Shown one piece after another: positions 47,171 to 58,500 of a stretch of 64,000 nucleotides of DNA. Every line of letters starts with the position of its first letter. Within the stretch, counting starts at the first letter, position 1. Both the position numbers and the translations under genes were made by a program. The notes beneath the pieces were generated by a model, which did no database searches, was not told the DNA's origin, and was given only the letters and a program-made list of their open reading frames with translations. The DNA comes from Nyssa sinensis (Eukaryota > Streptophyta > Magnoliopsida > Cornales > Nyssaceae), in assembly GCA_008638375.1 (NCBI GenBank), contig CM018035.1, positions 5,887,077-5,951,076 on the forward strand, in the 5' to 3' direction.

Positions 47171-47734
47171 AAGCAGATCATACCTTTTTTAATCTAACTC
47201 ATTACCATGTGAGCAAAAAGAAATATAAAAACCCAATAACAAGTCGCCACCCAGGGAAAAAGTCAGCTCTCTCAAAAAATATCTTCAGATAATTTAGACA
47301 GCCTTATCTTACCACTGGGCTGTTTTAGAATCAGTGCTCACTCCCCCGTCTCTGAAAAAACTTCTATTTTTTTTTTATCAAACGATGTAGTTTTGATTTA
47401 ATTTAATTTAATTATATATATTTTTTAAGATTATTTTCAATTTATGTAAGTTTTAAAATTGTATATTTAAAATGTGATTTTAAAAATAATTTTTTTAATA
47501 TATATTCATATGTGATTTTAAATTAATAAAAAGTTAAAAAAAAAATTACAATTTTCTTTTAATTTGAAAAATGAGATTTTAATATTATATTTTAAAAAAT
47601 TAGTCCTTAAGATCACATCTTCTTCAAATATTACATACAGTAAATAAGTTAAAAACGTCAGTACAGATTTGGTAAAAAAAAATCAAAGTCTTTCTTTCCA
47701 AGCAAAGCTGTGCACTTTTTCCAAATAAATGGGA

Positions 47735-47751
47735 CACGTGTAGGTCACGTG
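47735..47751. promoter_or_regulatory. Paired G-boxes upstream of the kinase gene
   Basis: CACGTG occurs at 47735-47740 and 47746-47751, within the near-palindrome gacacgtgtaggtcacgtgt. The start-to-start spacing is 11 bases, the same as at 41150-41166. The pair lies about 640 bases before the kinase ATG, and roughly 280 bases before a TATA-like ttatataaat at about 48026. Function is inferred only. Confidence 0.6.
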
Positions 47752-48025
47752 TCAGTTAATTGGAGGGCCTTATGTGGCTTCTATACTCCTATTAAGAAAA
47801 TGTAACCAAACGTAGCCTTACATAACAAGTGGCGGGATTCCTGCATACAAACGTTTCCTGTTCGAGCGGCGATCCGAGAGGCGCGCTTTCTCTCTCTTCT
47901 TTCTCTCTCTACCCCAACCCCTCTCTCTCACGAGAAAGCGGAGAACAGCCTCGTCTTTGGTCATCGTCGTCACCATCATTAATGCCCTTCTGAGCTTTCC
48001 TTTCTTTTCACTACTCTTCACATTT

Positions 48026-48388
48026 TTATATAAATAATATACATATACATATATCTATATATTAATATATATTCGTGGAAAACCTGGATTTGATTGCTTA
48101 TATTACCAAATTTTGCGGCAAAATAATCAATCCATGGATAGAAACTCAATTCCTGTAAGACTTCTCTTTCTCGTCCTTTCACGTAAAGCGATTAATCATA
48201 TTTTGCCTTTTCTTTTCTTTCTCTGTATTCCAATTTCAATTTGATCGGTTGTTTTGTGTACTTTTCTGCAGATAAACTCGTTTAAAATTTGGATCTGTAG
48301 GTCGTCGGCGAGCTGCATTTGCGTGTTGTTTGACGTTCAGTAGCGACGATCGTAGCGGTGCGAGGGGGCAAACAAGAAGCATCGGATA
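48026..48388 (+). promoter_or_regulatory. Kinase core promoter and spliced leader with a predicted uORF
   Basis: A TATA-like ttatataaata lies near 48026. The leader has a donor at 48155 (cct|gtaaga) and an acceptor at 48271 (ttctgcag), implying an intron of 117 bases. Joining the two leader exons puts the ATG at 48134 in frame across the junction to TAG at 48341-48343, a 30-codon upstream frame (MDRNSIP then INSFKIW). It ends 45 bases before the kinase ATG. If transcription starts upstream of 48134 this uORF could damp translation. The start site is not known. Confidence 0.45.
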
Positions 48389-51300
48389 ATGGAGAGGAAG
48401 AAGTATCCGACGGGACCTGAGTATTATACTCTGTATGAGGAGGTAGGGCAGGGTGTAAGCGCTTCAGTTCATCGCGCCCTCTGTATTCCACTTAACGAGA
48501 TTGTTGCTATCAAAATTCTGGATTTCGAACGGGGCAACTGCGATCTGGTAATTTTTCTGCTTTCAACGATATATGTGTATATATGAATGCATGCATGCTT
48601 GTTATTCCGCTTTTTATGCCATGAATGATGATTCTGAATTAATTAACTCGAATATTAGTCATAGCAATATCTTGAAACATGTGTCCAGAATAACTTTGAA
48701 TATCCAATTTTCGCAACATAAGCTAGCCGAGAATCACAAGTTATTTTTGATGTAGGGTTTGATATACTGAGACCAAGAATTGGGTGTACGAGGATCCTAT
48801 ACTCACAGGATAGAGATAGGGCATTGCAGATTAATTAGCAGTAGAAACAGTGTGTAGGGTGAGAGCGCAAGAGCAGTGGTTTTAATAAATTTATACGGCT
48901 CAGAGCTCCTCCTCCATGGCTCAGATATTTGATATTCTGCAGAGACGAGAATGTGTGTGGGGATGTGTTTATTTGTTATATACATGCATAAAGGTTGCTT
49001 TTGGATGCTAATAAGTTCCAGAATAATTTAAGTAAGAATAAAGGTATTTGAAATGCCAAAAAACTATGAACTCTGGTTTTTGATTACTCGGTGCGGGTCA
49101 AGTATCCTTGATTGCATAGTCATTGGTCTTTGTTCAACTATTTGTCCACAAAGATTGTGACTATGTGGACAACGCAAATTTAGTATTAGGATCTGTGCTG
49201 AAAATTGCAGAATCAGGCTCGAAGTATCCAAGATGTGTTTATTTGTTATATACATGCATACAGGTTGCTTTTGGATGCTAATAAGTTCCAGAATAATTTA
49301 AGTGAAAATAAAGGTATTTGAAATGCCAGAAAACTATGAACTCTGGTTATTGATTACTTGGTGCGGGTCAAGTATCCTTGATTGCATAGTCATCGGTCTT
49401 TGTTCAACTATTTGTCCACAAAGATTGTGACTACGTGAACAACACAAATTTAGTGTTAGGATCTGTGCTGAAAATTGCAGAATCAGGCTCGAAGTATCCA
49501 AGATGTGTTTATTTGTTATATACATGCATAAAGGTTGCTTTTGGATGCTAATAAGTTCCAGAATAATTTAAGTGAAAATAAAGGTATTTGAAATGCCAAA
49601 AAACTATGAACTCAGGTTGTTGATTACTTGGTGCGGGTCAAGTATCCTTGATTGCATAGTCATTGGTCTTTGTTCAACTATTTGTCCACAAAGATTGTGA
49701 CTACATGGACAACGCAAATTTAGTATTAGGATCTGTGCTGAAAATTGCAGAAGTATCCAATGTGTGAATTGGGGTATATTCTTAAGTCACTATTGCTGGT
49801 TTGTTACCGAGTTACCCTCCATTTGGTGTTCATAAAACATAAATATGAAACAAGAAATAAATTTGATTTGTTTGTTTTGTGTTGTGATAATTTCTGAAAA
49901 TTAATTGATAATCTCAACTCAACTAGCCAGGAACAACTACTAGCCTAAGTTGAATGACACTTTTAGTTTGATTAGGTCCAAAAGTGGAAATTAAAAATGA
50001 AAAATTTCAGTTTCTTCTCTTGTTTTCATATGTTTTCCAGCAGTCAAATGGGGCATACTTTCCTCTTTAGAATGCTGCATTCTTATTCTACAGCTGTGGT
50101 AGGAGTTGTCTGGGACGTTTGGTTTATTCCAGATCCTCACACCAAGTTGGCTACTGTTACTTCTTAGAACTCGTTCTTATTTTGATAACTGGAGGTAAAA
50201 GTATTCAGATATTGGAAAAATTAAAGAGTGAAAAAAATATATGCAGACGTTTAAAGGAAGCATTTGTTGGAGAGCATGCGTGTGCTCTATGTTTACTCTT
50301 TGCTTAGATAGGGACATTTTAGTGCTTGTATCTTTGTTTATAACCTGCTGCTAAATGATGAGTTATAAACCTAAGTAGCTTTTTTTTTTAACTTTTTGTT
50401 GTCTTATTACCAGCTTGCCACTGATTTGGGAGTAAGTGATCTAGAATAATTATAGTTTTTTGTTTTACTGTAATTTTAGGTCTGGGTTATTTGCTTTTGC
50501 CTTCCATAGTAACTGTGTTAATATTTTCCACAATTGGCTATGCCTATTCTTGTTTTGTTTGATAGCATAAACAAGTTGTTTATTCATATCTGCTGCTGAT
50601 CTCACTGCAGAATAACATATCTCGTGAAGCACAAACTATGATCCTGGTTGACCACCTTAACGTTCTTAAATCGCACTGCTCATTTGTTGCTGATCATAAT
50701 CTGTGGGTCGTCATGCCATTCATGTCTGGGGGGTCTTGTCTTCACATATTAAAGGCTGCATATCCGGATGGCTTTGAGGAGGTTGTTATTGCAACAATAT
50801 TACGTGAAGTGTTGAAGGGCTTGGATTATCTTCATCATCATGGACACATTCATAGGGATGTCAAGGTGACTAGTTGATGTCTAATTTTAATCCAAAGGTC
50901 TAATAATTGGTTACATGCTACCTTTTTTATTTTTTTGCTTGACTTGCTTGTCTATAACCTCGTTTTCTGGCTAATGACGTGCATTTGTTGGGAAACTAAT
51001 TGTTTTGAAGCTGTAGCTTTCATGTCCAAACAGATACATGCATGTTGGTATTTTGATTTCATAACCCTCCCACTCTTTTGGCATGTCATTTCATTCTCTT
51101 ATGATTATTCTAAAAAATGATAGAAAATATTTTCATTATAGTTATTGTTTCTGTTGCTTGCCTTGAACTAGCAAACATAATTCCATTAAATACTTAAACC
51201 TAAAACTTACATCCGATTTTACGACTGATTTATGATTTTCTTTGACATGCTTAACTTACTAAAGGCAAAACAAATGCTAATATTGCCACTGGATCTTTCA

Positions 51301-52529
51301 GCCTCCTCATTACCCTTGGTTGGAATTTAAGAGAAAAAAAGAGAGAGGAAAGTTGGAGATCTCTCTAAAAAGTATCTGGAAAAGTGAGCATAGTGTGAGA
51401 AGTTATTAAGAGGCATGGCCACCACAAATTGGCACTGTGTCAGTCTTGTCTTTCAATTAAGCCTTGATTAATGTCTAGCTTCGTCTTCCCTAAGATTCAA
51501 TAATGAAGTCGCAGCTCTATGGCCATGTTTGGATGGCGGGATAAGAGGGTTGGATAGGATAAATGTTATCGTATCCCATGTTTGGTGTCTTCAGTTAGAT
51601 TGGATATTTATATCCCGTGAACCATTTATATCACACTTGGGTGGGAAAGGATCAAAATTTCGTTTCTTTTCCATCGAAATGGCCGAAACGTTTCCATTTC
51701 TCAAGGAACCGAAACGAAACACTAGTGGAATATCAAAATTTACATGTTTCCAGTGGAAATATACCGAAACTAGTGAAAACATACCGAATCAGAAATAACA
51801 TTTCTTTTGTATCAACAATAATTCTAGAAGTTAGTAAAAAATAATATCTATTTATTTTTCAAGGATTAAAACTGAAAATTACAATAAGATATTTCTATTA
51901 TTTTTCCTAAAATAATAGAAAAGTAGTAGGGGAAATAAAGTGAAGAGAAACAACTATTTTAATACTAAGTTACTAATTATAATAGGTTTAAATCGCTATT
52001 TGTTTTACTTTTTATTTTATATGTAACTTGTGTCAAATTATCTAATTCATGGATATTACATAGTATATATCTATTATGTCATTTATCATGAATTAGTGTC
52101 ATTTATTATGAATATGATTTATATGCTTTAAACATGCACGAATATTCAATAAATAAGCTTATTTGTATAAATAAATAAATTTTAAGTTATGTTTCCACAT
52201 GTTTCCAATTTTTTCTCCGTTTCCATTATGTTTCCGAAACGTTTCTGTTTCCTGATAGAGCGAAATTATACATCGAAACGATATTTTGATCCTTGCGGGG
52301 TGGGATATAACTTATACCAAGGAGGTTGTGGTATTTGAGTTATCTCATCCCATGGGATTAAAAAAAAAGCCACGTCATAAAAAAAATTGTAATGCCGCAA
52401 TATAAAGAGGCAAAGACGTCGAAGAGTCAAGTTAAAAAATCAGATTTTTTTTTTTGCATTGTTCAATTTAATTTAATTTTTGATATGTTTCAACTTTTTA
52501 ATGTATTTTTCCTATCAATAAATGGACTA

Positions 52530-52580
<51 letters not shown>

Positions 52581-55500
52581 ACAGTAGCAATATTTTATTC
52601 TAAAATATTGTGATTATGATCAATTGATTTGTGAATAAAATATTAATTTTAAATACCTTGTATGCATATATTTTAAAAAAAAATTAAATTACTTTCAGAA
52701 AAATAGTTTTTGAAAACCTTGAGAAAAAAATATATAGGAAAATAAAAAAGAAAAATAGTTATATCCAAACCTTATATCTAGTAGGCACTCAAACACAGGA
52801 TTGGGATATAACAACATATCCTGGCCTTTTATTCGGGTCAGTTTCAAACACTAAATTAGAATATTCAATATCCTACAGGATTTTATATCCTATCCGATCT
52901 AACTATATCATATCCAATCCCACCTTCTTGTCCAGTCATCCAAACAAGGCTTACATGTAGATCATCTGAGTTAAGTTGGCATAGAAAATGCAAAGAGGAT
53001 GATCTCCTTGGTGCTCATCATAGTCCCCAGTGTCTAAACAACCCCGATTATGTTGGCAGCACCCATCCACATTCTATTTTAAAATATCAATGCCAAATAT
53101 GATCAAGAAGCTTGAGTTGAATGCTTATTGGAACAAGTATAGGTCACTAGTGATCAATCCAAAATATATACTGTTATACCAAAAGTGTGAAGTGACCTCA
53201 AGGTCACTGATTCGAGTCGTGTACCTCTCCACTTGTAGTGTTAAGGAGGCATAAAGCGATGACGCTACCTTAGGCCTAGGAAGGGCAATTGTTCCCTCTC
53301 AATTTTTTTATTTGAATCTGTTTTTATATTTTTCATTCTTTTTTAAATATACGCCTATAATTTAAGTTTTTACCCCTCTTAAGTTTAAATTTTTTCATAT
53401 GTTGCCCACATCTTAATTTTCAATTAACTTCTTAATGGGACTTTTATCAAATTTTTTGGATGAGCCTAAATTTTTTTGAGTGTTTTTTTTTTACCTTCTT
53501 TGGTTAGGCTTTTTGTCTAATTCATAAGTTTTTTTTTTTGTATCAATAGATTTAGTTACTTATAAAAAATATTATGAATTAATATTTTTTTTATACTTCT
53601 TTAATTTTTAAATTTATGATCAAATATTAAACGGAAATTTTGCCCCTCCTAACCTAAATTTTTGGTTGGCCTCATCCTTGGCTGCGCACATCTAACCCTC
53701 CCGAGAGTCCGCAGTAGCAAGAGCCTCTTGCACTAGGACTTCCCTTTATATCAAGTGTGAAGTGAACTCCTTTTTTGATATTCCCTTCATTTTTACAATA
53801 ATACCCTTGTAGGTTCTTTTAAAATAATGGCATTGTTGTAATTTCAATATCTATGTAACATTAACTTAATTTGTGCCACCGTAGGGTCTGGGGAGCATTA
53901 GATGTAAGCAACCTGGCCCCCAAAGAGTGAGATCCTTTTTTCGCAACTCGAACCTACAACCTCTAGGTTGCCTTACCATTCCGCCTAGACCCTTTCTCCG
54001 TAAGATTATTGAATGGTCTCATAAAAAAAGCAAATAATTAAATAGAAAATGATGGAAAAGATAGGAAAAGGTTGGTAGCATGAGTGTAGCTCATGTCACC
54101 CTTCTAGTAATATGAGAAAAGGAACATCTTTGAACTCCTTGTAGAAAGTGGAGAAGATCAATGTGAGATTAGATGAAGTAATTGTGTGCTTTAATGGATG
54201 AGTACATGGACAGAATTGGTAAGGGGAGATTAAAATCTTTTATGTGCACATGAGATGCTACATACATTTGATGAAATTACATAAACTTTTTCTTGTTATT
54301 TCCCCAATAGTTAGGATAAGAAATTGCCGTAGTTGTTTTATTTTTATCACTTAAAGATTATGTTTTTAGATGTAATCAACATTGTTCTATCTTTTGATTC
54401 TAATAGGCTGGAAACATTCTTATTGATGCACGTGGTGCAATCAAGCTGGGGGATTTTGGTGTGTCTGCTTGCATGTTTGATTCAGGTGATAGACAACGCA
54501 CGAGGAACACATTTGTGGGAACACCTTGCTGGTATGTTTTTTTACACTTGCATTTGCTTTCTCTGGTCATATTTTGTTGGTAATCTTGGTGATTGTTAAT
54601 CCCTTAGCCATTCATCTAAGAAGTTAGTACTAGTACATCTATGAACATCTTGAACGATAGTGTAGACTTCAGAAGCAAACCTAAACGATAAAATATTTCT
54701 TTGTTTACATCTGAACAGAGTGCAGCTCAAAGTTTAGCTGGCTTATTGTTTCTCATTTTGTATAATTTTTATAACCAGGGGACGTGTCTATTTCCTTTCT
54801 TTTTTTTTTTAGGATGGCACCTGAAGTTATGGAGCAATTGCACGGTTATGACTTCAAGTCTGTACAATGCTTGCAAGTGTTCTTTCTTTCTATCCTAATT
54901 ATGTACTATGACAAATTGTTTTTCTGACAATTTTTGTTCAGGGCTGATATCTGGTCTTTTGGCATAACTGCTTTGGAGCTTGCCCACGGCCATGCTCCTT
55001 TCTCAAAGTATCCTCCAATGAAGGTGCTTGCATATTTATAGTCACATGCTTCTATCTGCATCTTTGGTGAAAGTGTTAATTTATTACATTTACAACTGGT
55101 AGGTATTGCTTATGACCTTGCAAAATGCGCCTCCTAGCCTTGATTACGAGAGAGACAGGAAATTTTCTAAGGTATGCTGTCAACGTACATGGTCTTGAAT
55201 TATTGATTTTTTGTACTAATTTCCCATGACATGCTTTTTGCTTTTGTTTTTTTGGGTTCATCTTTAGTCCTTTAAGCAGATGATTGCTAGTTGCTTGGTA
55301 AAAGATCCTTCAAAACGGCCTTCTGCTAAAAAGTTGTTGAAGCATTCCTTTTTCAAGCAAGCTAGGTCAAATGATTATATAGCACGGACACTTTTGGAGG
55401 GGTTGCCAAGTCTTGGTGATCGTCTCAAGGCATTGAAGGTTAGTGTTTTATATTTTTTTAACACCTTATTCAACAACACGAGCCAACTGTTCTTTTTTTA

Positions 55501-58500
55501 GTTTCTTTTAATGCTAACTTATGTCTTTATTAACAACAGATAAAGGAAGAAGATATGCTTGCACAAAAGAAAATTCCAGATGGGCAAAAGGAGGAGATAT
55601 CACAGGTTCAAAATTTTGGATTATAGTTCAGATGAGTAGATATTGGTAGCTTATTATTATTATCTTTTTTCTGGTCGGTATATATTGGTAGTTTTCTCTA
55701 GTGGGAAGTAACATTTTTTTTTCCCGTATTTTGATTCCCTTACTATTTTTTTTTTGTAGATTGATTGTTCTCTATAGAAATGTTGGTGATTAATAGTATA
55801 TTCAAATTGTTTGGGTTTCGATCATCCTCACATTAATTTTGTTTTCGATTTCCTTCTAGATCTACTCTGCGCGCGTGCATTGTCAGTGGTTATTATTTAG
55901 ACAACTATTAAATAGCACTAGCTACTACGAAGATTACCAGTTTAGTGATACCTTGAACATCATGCTCATATTTAGCTATCCTAGGGTCATGAATGATCTA
56001 GCTGATTATTAGCCTTGCTAGTAATTGCATTTTTTTCATCTTTCTCTTCTCCCACTATGAAAATTATCACATGTTCTGCTTATGCACATCTACTGCCTTT
56101 GGATATGTGACTGTCGCTGCTCATTCTATTCCAAAGATCTATAGACGTAAAAGCCCTTTTCTCTTCCTTCATGTCAGGAGAATTTCAAATTTTCAATGAG
56201 AAAAGCAAGTAGTCTAAAGTTAAGGGACAGATCACCCAGCAGGGGAAAAAAAAAGAAAACAGAAAGGACACAACAGTTTCACAATAAGGCAGTCCTTCCA
56301 AGGCTGTCTTATTCTTTTTAGCATTCGTGGAGGTAGATTTATCTTTGGGAATGGCGAGTCACTCTCTGTCATCCCATTGTCATCTTCGCTTTCATGGTGC
56401 TCATCTGACATAAATGTATCAGTGTCTTCCTCTGAATTGGTTTCATCGAGCAGGGGGTTGTAGAAACCAGTGGCTTTCTTTCAGGCTATAAGAGCTTCTC
56501 TGAAGGATTTCTGACCAGTTTGAGCCCCCTCCTTGCTGGGCCCTTTAGCTACATTAACTTGAGGGGTGTTATTTTGGTTTGGATCTTGGATTGCATTGTG
56601 CTAAGTTTTTCCCCATTCCTTCCTAAATTTTAATTAAACCTTATCCATGTGGATTATTAAAAGGGCAGTCCCACTGCTCGAGACACCCGCCATTGCGAGG
56701 TTTGGGGAGCTGCATGGTTTGGTTCATGTATTTTTGTTCAGAAAAGGCATTGTGATTATGGAGATGGATGTTTTTCTGTCCAACAAAGGAAAAATGACGA
56801 GGTAGTGTTGGCCATTGAGTATTTGAGAAAAAAAAATACTAACAGGAATTACATGATTGCTGAAAAGAACGTAGGCTGAGACTGAGACTGAGGAAAGACA
56901 TGATGGCTCATGAAAGATTTCATTTCATGTTGGACCTAAGTTGATTGGAGTTGAAGTTTCATTTTCAAGCACCTCCAACTGCTTTAGTAAATATTTTTGT
57001 CTTAATTATTCTTTTGATTTTATTCTGACAGAAACTCGTGGTAGTAAATTGTTGTGGTTATAAATTACTACATAGAAATTCCTTCTGAGAATCATTACCT
57101 AGAGAAGAAAAACTCAACAGATTTTTTTAAGGGGGTGTATATTTTCTTTTTAATTTTTATTTACATAGCAAAGAACTACTTTACTTCTTTGTGAAATAAT
57201 GTTGCCAAAAAAAATGATTGGGCTGTCTGAGATTTTTGAATCACTATGTTTCTTTAGCATTAAGAGTTTATATTGTTTTATACATAAAACATCCAGCCTC
57301 AAGGCATTAATTCCATTAAAAAAACACGGGTTTATGTACAACAGGCTTGTTATGTATCTGCATAGCTCAATTCATGGAACTCTCTGTTTTTTTTTAAAAA
57401 ACCTTTGGTCATGAAAATCTTACTTTCGAGTCAGCCAGAGCTAAGTATATCCCCTGCTTACATAATCTAATTTCTCTTGCTGCATTGATGTATTTGTTGG
57501 CATATTTAAATAATTTGTTAAGAAATAGACAAATAAATTATAACCTTATTGAATAGTTTTTTTAAGTTAACAAAATTGAAATGAAAACTGCCACAGTTAG
57601 TACAGGCGTTTGTTGGCTGGATATGGTTTTCGTTATATTTATTTTCTCCCAAGATATAAGTATCAATTTTTGGTCCTTGTAAATGTATTTTGTTAGTGAC
57701 ATGGACATTTTTTCTTTGCTCTAAAGATTTAATAGATCTTTCTGTTATTCTATCACTGCTTGATCTGTTTTATATTGTTTTAGTTTTTTGCATGGATATC
57801 AGAATTTCTTATATGCAGGTCTTTTCACTTTATTGGTAGATTTTATCATTATTTATAGCTGGTTTTATATGCTTTTTTAATAAAAATTATGCGTAGAATG
57901 AATACAAGCGGGGGATTAGTGGTTGGAACTTCAATCTTGAAGACGTGAAGGCTCAGGCTTCCTTGGTATATTAACTAGTTATTTTGTTCTGTTCAGCCTT
58001 TCCTTTCTGACACTCATTTATTTACTGTAAATTTTAAATTTACCAACAAATGTGTATATATTTTTGTCTCTCTTAGATCCAGGATGTTGAGGACTGTGTG
58101 TGTGACAAAGATCAAGGCGGTAGCTCAGTTAATTTGTCTGGGCTTGATATACAAGAAAAGAAATTTCAGCATCAGTTGTCTTCTGCGAGCTACTCTTCAC
58201 AAGTTTCAGATATTGTATGTCAACAATCTTTTTTTGATGGCCTTTAGTGGGACAGAGTTAGTGAGTCCTTATCTGGTTCCTAATGATATGGCTTTTCACA
58301 GGAAGATAATGATCTGGTGCAGAATCAGCTTCTTCTATCTGTTGACTCAACTGTAACTAATACTGTGTATGTCTTCTTATGTAAATGCTCCACCCCGTTC
58401 TCTGATATTTCTCTTTTCTTATATATGGTTCACTTATAATAAGGAGTTGAAATTTTACAAACAACTGGTGCCTTTGCTACGACAAGTTTTTATGCCGTTC

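Larger units (their letters stand above)
41167..47734. other. Large divergent intergenic region, AT-rich, no gene recognised
   Basis: RAD23 and the kinase diverge from this 6.6-kb gap. It holds simple repeats: (GT)n near 42207-42226, (TA)n near 42357-42372, poly-A near 43150-43170 and (TA)n at about 46064-46090. The segment 42270-42440 has hAT-MITE-like text. A diverged 97-bp repeat lies at 45324-45520. Copies of the ggataaattac repeat family lie at about 46560-47170. Text at 44560-44600 (tgagttttagatcgtgaca) resembles retrotransposon debris but is too short to place. None of the small open frames has a recognisable domain. Confidence 0.6.

Noticed and set aside
49064..49525. Two near-identical 63-codon minus-strand frames
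   Set aside because: They are the same frame repeated by the 270-bp tandem array, not paralogous genes.
48962..49758. Possible CRISPR-like array
   Set aside because: The units are 270 bp, directly abutting, without short repeats and unique spacers, and the context is a plant intron.
53196..53230. Possible tRNA gene from the B-box-like gattcgagtc
   Set aside because: There is no cloverleaf, and the flanking target duplication and 3' body identify a SINE.
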